This document shows, piece after piece, positions 59,102 through 64,000 of a DNA stretch of 64,000 nt (positions are counted from its first letter, which is position 1; each line of letters begins with the position of its first letter). The notes beneath the pieces are model-generated. The model had not been told where the DNA came from, searched no databases, and saw nothing but the letters and a program-made list of their open reading frames with translations. The position numbers were made by a program, and so were the translations under genes. This stretch comes from Lasioglossum baleicum (Eukaryota > Arthropoda > Insecta > Hymenoptera > Halictidae), in contig NW_027469122.1 of assembly GCF_051020765.1 (NCBI RefSeq), positions 434,001 to 498,000 on the forward strand, given 5' to 3'.

Positions 59102-59556
59102 CTGTTTTAAGCGATCAGACAGTACGGATTTAGAAATAGGTTTCATCGGCAATAGCGAGCGAAGCCCGCAAAAGTCACAGGGGATAACCCCGGTTAGTGT
59201 TTGTTAAAATCCGTTCTTAATTATGTACGCGTAGTTATTTATTTACCTGTGTCGTTACTGGTTAGCGCATACGCGCCCGTAGTCCACGGACCAATTTGTT
59301 CCGTTCATATTGATGTAGGCGTAATTATTTCTTCAAGCGCATACGCGTCTCCAGTGCGCACCGATCACCGAAACAACCGTCGTTTCGGCGTAAAGGGACT
59401 GCCGCGAGTTCCCAAAAATTCTTTTTTATTTATTTATTTATTCAGTATCGGGCGCGATTGATTGTCGATTGTCCGCACACCGGCCTGGAATAACGTCCCA
59501 GATCGAATCGAACGTTCGAGTAGTCCGCGTTCTCGCGTCCGCGTCAAGGAAGCACC
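59102..59556 (+). other. Gypsy leader before gag
   Basis: 455 bp without a gene. It contains a diverged direct repeat about 90 bp apart (starts near 59,223 and 59,313), each copy with ATGTASGCGTARTTATTT and later AGCGCATACGCG. Its role is unknown; packaging or translation signals would be expected in this position. Confidence 0.5.
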
Positions 59557-60636
59557 ATGGGCGTGTCATGGGTATACCGCCTAAGGAAAGAACAGCTGAT
59601 CCAGGAGCTGCACGCGCACGGAATCGGCACGGAAGGAACCGTGGTCCAGATGCGCCAAAGACTGGTGGCGTATGTCCGCCGCAATCCGGAAATCTTCTCG
59701 GAGAAACCGGAAGATGATCCGGATTATAAGGAGGAAGCCGACGTTACCAAGGATCTGCTCGACTTCCACGATGAACTAGCGGCCGGCCTATTCAACTCGA
59801 GCACCTCTACCCCGCTGCGCAATAATCAAACGGCGAGAAACGTGCCCGAATTATCTACGGCACCCGCAGCCGTAAACACGGTCATCGACCAGATAAGAAA
59901 GTGGAACTGCCACTTCGATGGCCGCGATCCACGCGGGTTCCTGGAACGAGTTAATGAACTCCAACGAGCTTACCACCTATCGGACCGACACATGCTGGAG
60001 GGTTTCCCCGAGTTATTAAGGGGAGACGCTCAACTCTGGTATAGGTGTGCGGCCCCATCCGCCACCTCGTGGGCCAACCTCCAGGAGCAACTGCGGGAGT
60101 ATTACCTACCGCCGGGAGAACGACGCCACCTCGATCGACAAATCGCCGATCGACGACAGGGGCCGAACGAGAAAATTTTGCCCTACGTCACAGCGATGAC
60201 AACGCTGATCCGCAGACGGGGGGGATACTATCTAGATCAGGAACTAGACGCCCTTTACTACAACATGAGGGGCGAGTTCCAGCTCCGAATCCGCAGAGAC
60301 GAGGTAAAAGCGGTCACCCAGCTCATCCAGCGAGTGGGAGAGATCGAGGAAATCCTCGTAACTATGAGAAAAGAGACCAGCAGTTGGCGACCAGAAGGAG
60401 CCCGGTCGTCATACGTCAAGCAAGAGGCAACCCACAGAACAGCCACGGCCGTTACCACACCGTATTCCCGGACCACACATTGCTGGAAGTGTAAGCAACC
60501 AGGCCACGACCGCTTCGAATGTAAGAACCGACAATTAAAATTTTGCTCTTTCTGCGGCAGCGACGGTGTCCTAACCCGCGATTGCGAATGCCACCGCGGA
60601 TTCCAGGGAAACGGGTCACTGGCCGGGCCGAATTAA
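59557..60636 (+). CDS. Gypsy Gag polyprotein, 359 aa
   Basis: This is the structural protein of the particle. The ATG is in a strong context (CACCATGG). Residues ~9 to 42 look like a SAP-type DNA-binding helix pair (Leu-Arg-Lys-Glu-Gln-Leu ... His-Gly-Ile). Residues ~112 to 265 are the capsid-like retrotransposon gag domain. A CCHC zinc knuckle follows at Cys309, Cys312, His317, Cys322 with spacing CX2CX4HX4C, then a second Cys-rich motif (Cys330, Cys333, Cys343) without His. The last ~37 codons overlap the pol frame. The frame is intact, so Gag can probably still be made. Confidence 0.92.
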   Translation: MGVSWVYRLRKEQLIQELHAHGIGTEGTVVQMRQRLVAYVRRNPEIFSEKPEDDPDYKEEADVTKDLLDFHDELAAGLFNSSTSTPLRNNQTARNVPELSTAPAAVNTVIDQIRKWNCHFDGRDPRGFLERVNELQRAYHLSDRHMLEGFPELLRGDAQLWYRCAAPSATSWANLQEQLREYYLPPGERRHLDRQIADRRQGPNEKILPYVTAMTTLIRRRGGYYLDQELDALYYNMRGEFQLRIRRDEVKAVTQLIQRVGEIEEILVTMRKETSSWRPEGARSSYVKQEATHRTATAVTTPYSRTTHCWKCKQPGHDRFECKNRQLKFCSFCGSDGVLTRDCECHRGFQGNGSLAGPN

Positions 60637-63443
60637 CATACAAGCCGGCCACTGATCCTCCCGAGAACAGGGTCTTCCTAGACGTTACCGTCGGCAACCA
60701 CCAGACCGAGGCGCTCCTCGACTCCGGCTCCGTCTGCTCTTACGTCAACAACGCCATGGCCAAGAAGTGCGTCGCTGCAGGGTGGCAGGTAGCCAAAGAA
60801 AACACACTGTCTGCCATGGCAGACGGAACGGAGACAGAGTTAAAGTGGAGCATACGAGGCACCGGGGCCATTAACGGAGTCCCGCTGGAACACCAATACT
60901 TCGTGATGGGATCAATGGAACACGAAGTGTTACTGGGCATGGACGCCCTGTCAAAGCTAGGCCTGGCAATACGGATCGGCGACCGAGAGATCTACCCGGT
61001 CAAAAAACCGAACCGTACGAGTACCTGTACCGCCACCGTACAGAAAGGCCTGACGTACTTATCAACAGACGAGGACCAGCAATTGCAAGAGCTAATCCAG
61101 GAGGAACAGAAGAAATTCGAAAGGATACGTGGGGTGACGCCACTGACGGAACACGAAATCCGACTAGAAGACCCGACCCCGATCAAGCAGAGGTATCGCC
61201 CACGCAATCCAGCCATGCAGGCCATAATCGACACAGAAGTCGAGAAAATGTTGAACGACGGAATAATTCAACCGTCACGGAGCCCATGGAGCTCGCCTAT
61301 TGTGCTTGCACGAAAAAAAGACGGGAAACACCGCTTCTGCGTCGACTTCCGGAGGCTAAATAAAGTAACAAAGAAGGATGCCTACCCGTTGCCACACATC
61401 AACGCAACACTGGACAAATTACGGGGAGCACGATACCTGTCGACCATCGATCTTAAAAACGGCTACTGGCAGGTACCACTAACGCCTGCCAGTAGGCCCC
61501 TGACAGCATTCACCGTACCAGGGAAGGGACTACTGGAATTTAGGGTGATGCCATTTGGCCTCCACTCAGCCCCTTCTACGTCCCAGCGGTTACTCGATCA
61601 GGTAATCTCACCAGACATGGCGCCACATGCCTTCTCGTACTTGGACGACATAGTCATTGCCAGCAAGACTTTCCAGGAGCACGTCAGAACTCTACGACAA
61701 GTCTTCCAGCGGCTCCGAGCAGCGAACCTGCGGCCGAACTGGGAGAAATGCCACTTCGCGCGCGAAAGGTTAAAGTACATAGGGCACGTCGTAGACCAGG
61801 AAGGGCTGCACACCGACCCAGAAAAGGTGACAGCGGTAACACAATTGTCACCGCCCACCGGAGTCAAAGAGTTACGACGATTCTTGGGGCTACTGTCATG
61901 GTACCGCCGTTTCTTACGCATAGCGAAAACGTTAACGCGCCTCTGTCGCCTGTACTACTGGCCCGGAATGCTACCCGAAGGCGCTCGCCACGTACGGACC
62001 TGCGAGAGCTGCCAGAAGTACGAGGCGTCACAGCAAACACCAGCCGGCCTAATGCACGCAACACCGGTTGACCGACCATGGGAAGTGGTATCCGCTGACC
62101 TAGTCGGGCCGCTCCCACGGTCCAGCACAGGAAACACCACGCTGCTCGTCATACAGGACCGGTTCACCAAGTGGATCGAACTACGGGCACTAAGAAAAGT
62201 CACCGGCCCGGCCATAACACGGGCCATCCGCGAACAGGTCATAATGCGACACGGGTGTCCCGACGTGCTCGTCACCGACAACGGGAGACAGTTCGTAGGG
62301 AAGGAGCTCGGAAAAGCCCTCAAGGAATGGGGCGTAAAACATCGACGCACGCCGCCATACACGCCACAGTGCAACCCGGTCGAACGCGTAAATAAGGTGG
62401 TGAAAACGATGCTGAGTCAGTACATCGGACGATCTCAACGAACCTGGGACGAATATTGCGCCGAAGTGGCATTTGCATACAACACGGCGCAACATAGCGG
62501 AAGAGAGTTGGTGCCACCAGGAAGCCTCCGATACGAAAACAGCCAGCGAAGGACGACCGGGCTGAGAGAGCGTCTCCGTCGAGTACAGGAGGCGCGAGAG
62601 TTGGCCCAATGTCAGATCGCCCGCAGTTTCCAGAGTCAACGGAAATATTATGACAAGAACAGACGGGATTGGGCACCAAACATTGGGAGCCTCGTGTTAA
62701 AACGAGCACACATTCTCTCTGACAAAGCAGCTTACCGGAACGCCAAACTGGTGGAAAAATATAGTGGCCCGTTCAAGGTACAACGGAGAGTGTCACCGGT
62801 GATATTCGACCTGTTAGACAAAAGAAACAGGACGATTCAGCATGTCCACGTGAGGGACCTAAAGCCGTACGAGCTCGCCTCGACGTCAAGAGATGGCGCA
62901 GCGAACGAAGCGGACGAGGCGGGAGAAGAGAGGGGATGCAGGAGGTCCAGCCGTCAGGCAGTACGCCAAGTCAGTACAGCGACAACAGTCATGGCGAGAG
63001 GACCACCAGTAGCAGAGCAGGAGCTGAACGAATTCCTCCAGCAATTAGAGGAAGACTACAGGCGACATGGAACCTACACACCCCAACCAGCGGGCCCACG
63101 CCGGCCTACGCAACCACGGATAACCGTACCACCAGCGCGGCCACCGCTGCAACAACGGGACGGCACCCGACAGGCCAGGCCACCACGCATAGGCCTAGGA
63201 TGCGTGGCCCCACGGGGAGTCACGCCGAGATTGCCGGAATTCAAACCGCCGTTTAGAGTCCCGATAGTGTCCCCACATCGGGAGACGCCACAACCGGCCC
63301 CCCCCGGTCAAGAAGGTGTCCGAGAGGGAAAAACGGCGGAACGCCAAAATGGCGATGGAAGCAGACGCCGCCCGGACAAAAAGGCTCGAGCGGACATTCC
63401 GGGCATGGAATGGCGGAATACTACCAGTAGCCGCCAAAAATAA
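60543..63443 (+). CDS. Gypsy Pol: protease, reverse transcriptase, integrase; RNase H absent
   Basis: The frame is open from 60,525 and should be entered by frameshift at 60,612, not at an internal start. Counting from 60,543: retropepsin Asp-Ser-Gly at 60-62 and Leu-Leu-Gly-Met-Asp near 130-134; RT with Asp303 (motif A) and Tyr-Leu-Asp-Asp 366-369; integrase Cys487/Cys490, catalytic Asp519, Asp579 and Glu614; a GPF motif at 742-744; then a ~190-residue Pro/Arg-rich tail. After Phe457 (nt ~61,911) the sequence jumps from the RT end to the middle of the integrase zinc finger, so RNase H and both zinc-finger His are missing. A shorter gap is likely near residue 652, where the expected segment between Ala-Tyr-Asn-Thr and Gly-Arg-Glu is absent. 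Such a protein should not complete replication by itself. Confidence 0.9.
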   Translation: MLFLRQRRCPNPRLRMPPRIPGKRVTGRAELTYKPATDPPENRVFLDVTVGNHQTEALLDSGSVCSYVNNAMAKKCVAAGWQVAKENTLSAMADGTETELKWSIRGTGAINGVPLEHQYFVMGSMEHEVLLGMDALSKLGLAIRIGDREIYPVKKPNRTSTCTATVQKGLTYLSTDEDQQLQELIQEEQKKFERIRGVTPLTEHEIRLEDPTPIKQRYRPRNPAMQAIIDTEVEKMLNDGIIQPSRSPWSSPIVLARKKDGKHRFCVDFRRLNKVTKKDAYPLPHINATLDKLRGARYLSTIDLKNGYWQVPLTPASRPLTAFTVPGKGLLEFRVMPFGLHSAPSTSQRLLDQVISPDMAPHAFSYLDDIVIASKTFQEHVRTLRQVFQRLRAANLRPNWEKCHFARERLKYIGHVVDQEGLHTDPEKVTAVTQLSPPTGVKELRRFLGLLSWYRRFLRIAKTLTRLCRLYYWPGMLPEGARHVRTCESCQKYEASQQTPAGLMHATPVDRPWEVVSADLVGPLPRSSTGNTTLLVIQDRFTKWIELRALRKVTGPAITRAIREQVIMRHGCPDVLVTDNGRQFVGKELGKALKEWGVKHRRTPPYTPQCNPVERVNKVVKTMLSQYIGRSQRTWDEYCAEVAFAYNTAQHSGRELVPPGSLRYENSQRRTTGLRERLRRVQEARELAQCQIARSFQSQRKYYDKNRRDWAPNIGSLVLKRAHILSDKAAYRNAKLVEKYSGPFKVQRRVSPVIFDLLDKRNRTIQHVHVRDLKPYELASTSRDGAANEADEAGEERGCRRSSRQAVRQVSTATTVMARGPPVAEQELNEFLQQLEEDYRRHGTYTPQPAGPRRPTQPRITVPPARPPLQQRDGTRQARPPRIGLGCVAPRGVTPRLPEFKPPFRVPIVSPHRETPQPAPPGQEGVREGKTAERQNGDGSRRRPDKKARADIPGMEWRNTTSSRQK
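60606..60658 (+). promoter_or_regulatory. -1 ribosomal frameshift signal between gag and pol
   Basis: The heptamer GGGAAAC (60,606-60,612) is in phase with gag as G GGA AAC, the X XXY YYZ form. Downstream, 60,613-60,626 can pair with 60,645-60,658: a 7 bp upper stem TGGCCGG/CCGGCCA, one C-C mismatch, then six more pairs including one G-U, around an 18 nt loop. The upper stem starts 7 nt after the heptamer, the classical spacer. Shifting here enters the pol frame 22 nt before the gag stop codon. Confidence 0.85.
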
Positions 63444-64000
63444 AACGCAAACGAAGAAGCGGAGCAGAACCTCTCCCCAACCCATGCCAACAATAGCAGA
63501 GGAGGTACCACCCAACCCCCCGCCGGAGGTGCTACTCCGTCAGCTGACAATTAGAGAACCGTCACCAGTGCCACTGCCAAGGGACCTGAGCCACCACCCG
63601 AGGAGAAAGGAGACGTTACCGGACGGGACAACCTTCTGCTCGCCCATAGGGGTAAAACGGTACAGACTGGTCATCGGGGGCATCCGGTGGCCACTGCGAC
63701 TAGACCCAGGCACAGGGGCCGTCCACCACGTGGGAGAACCACGACCCATAGTAAGCATGCGCGGCTTCTCCGCAACTTTCCCTCAGGGGGCCCTTCGCGA
63801 CGTTAATACGTCCCGTCTCCAAAGAAAGGAGGGGATGCGACGAGGCCTCACCTCGCCGCGACTTAGGCGCGAATGGGGACTACCACTCGCCACCTGTATT
63901 TATAAACTCTCGCGACACGGGCGCGCTCCAATCACCGCCGTGACCAAGCGCGCGCCAATCGGAGAGCGCCGCGGCCGCCCGACCGAGAGCGGCACTCTCC
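63349..64000 (+). CDS. Third gypsy ORF, overlapping the pol end and running into the 3' LTR (partial)
   Basis: In the frame +1 to pol, no stop occurs from 63,268 to the window end; the first ATG is at 63,349. The first part is Lys/Arg-rich, the middle Pro-rich, then comes a more ordered-looking stretch (Gly-Val-Lys-Arg-Tyr-Arg-Leu-Val-Ile-Gly-Gly-Ile-Arg-Trp, about 63,652-63,693). It passes through the polypurine tract in frame. By comparison with the 5' LTR it would end about 430 bp into the 3' LTR. There is no signal peptide or membrane segment, so it does not look like an envelope gene. GC-rich DNA can stay open by chance, so a coding role is uncertain. Confidence 0.45.
   Translation, partial: MAMEADAARTKRLERTFRAWNGGILPVAAKNKTQTKKRSRTSPQPMPTIAEEVPPNPPPEVLLRQLTIREPSPVPLPRDLSHHPRRKETLPDGTTFCSPIGVKRYRLVIGGIRWPLRLDPGTGAVHHVGEPRPIVSMRGFSATFPQGALRDVNTSRLQRKEGMRRGLTSPRLRREWGLPLATCIYKLSRHGRAPITAVTKRAPIGERRGRPTESGTL
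63821..63835 (+). other. Gypsy polypurine tract
   Basis: AAAGAAAGGAGGGGA, 15 purines, ends directly at the TG of the 3' LTR. Confidence 0.9.
63836..64000 (+). repeat. Gypsy 3' LTR, first 165 bp
   Basis: It matches 57,907-58,071 except for two substitutions (GAGTTAGG versus GACTTAGG, and GCACCAATC versus GCTCCAATC). It is cut by the window edge. Confidence 0.92.

Larger units (their letters stand above)
57907..64000 (+). mobile_element. Ty3/gypsy LTR retrotransposon, runs past the window end
   Basis: Order: 5' LTR, tRNA-Lys primer site, leader, gag, -1 frameshift signal, pol (protease, RT, integrase), a third ORF, polypurine tract, 3' LTR (first 165 bp seen). The two LTRs differ at 2 of the 165 comparable positions, so the insertion is young but not the newest in the window. 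Pol lacks RNase H and part of the integrase zinc finger by what looks like an in-frame deletion. The 3' target site duplication is outside the window. Confidence 0.93.

Noticed and set aside
60537..60543. AAATTTT as gag-pol slippery site
   Set aside because: It is out of phase for a -1 shift in the gag frame. GGGAAAC at 60,606 is in phase and has a downstream stem.
63349..64000. Third gypsy ORF as an envelope gene
   Set aside because: No signal peptide, membrane segment or glycoprotein-like cysteine pattern is visible in the part inside the window.

Overview
The window reads as eukaryotic, very probably insect, heterochromatin-like DNA. No ribosomal, tRNA or bacterial-type genes were recognised. 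The reasons are: a tandem satellite whose unit carries a small F-box gene with an arthropod-style TATA plus initiator promoter; a BEL/Pao LTR element (a lineage known only from animals); a non-LTR retrotransposon with an RNase H domain; and a Ty3/gypsy element with a SAP-like Gag N-terminus. A hymenopteran (ant, wasp or bee) is my guess from the general look of the retroelements, not something the sequence proves.

Region 1 (1-53,911) is one head-to-tail array of a ~2.97 kb unit. I count 17 complete units and one 179-base partial unit. Each carries, on the minus strand, one short intronless F-box ORF of 144 codons with a TATA box and initiator 31 bases apart, and a hairpin 5 bases after the stop codon. 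The ORF is intact in 11 units (7 to 17), shortened by one shared nonsense codon in units 1 to 5, and frameshifted in unit 6. The other ~2.5 kb per unit is AT-rich and non-coding as far as I can see, with a (AGGTCA)n nuclear-receptor-like motif cluster and a C-tract that is 7 bases long in the outer units and 10 to 17 in the middle block. Variant patterns show dimeric higher-order structure and mosaic units, as expected from unequal exchange and gene conversion.

Region 2 (29,808-33,003) is a 3,196 bp BEL/Pao-like element inserted in unit 11, with two apparently identical 414 bp LTRs, a 5 bp target duplication (CAACG), a tRNA-Tyr primer site and a polypurine tract. It lies on the minus strand. 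It has a Gag-like N-terminal domain but no pol. The rest of its interior is GC-rich minisatellite, including 24 copies of a 24 bp unit read in frame as an 8-residue repeat.

Region 3 (53,912 to ~56,580) is a minus-strand non-LTR retrotransposon fragment (RT plus RNase H), truncated at both ends and with one frameshift in the RT. It forms the edge of the satellite array. Region 4 (~56,581-57,906) is unassigned and holds only decayed reading frames and small palindromes.

Region 5 (57,907 to the window end) is a plus-strand Ty3/gypsy element: a 1,177 bp 5' LTR with four related hairpins, a tRNA-Lys primer site, gag, a textbook -1 frameshift signal (GGGAAAC plus stem), pol (protease, RT, integrase), a third ORF that runs through the polypurine tract into the 3' LTR, and the first 165 bp of the 3' LTR. 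Its pol stays open but lacks the RNase H domain and the two histidines of the integrase zinc finger, so this copy is probably non-autonomous.
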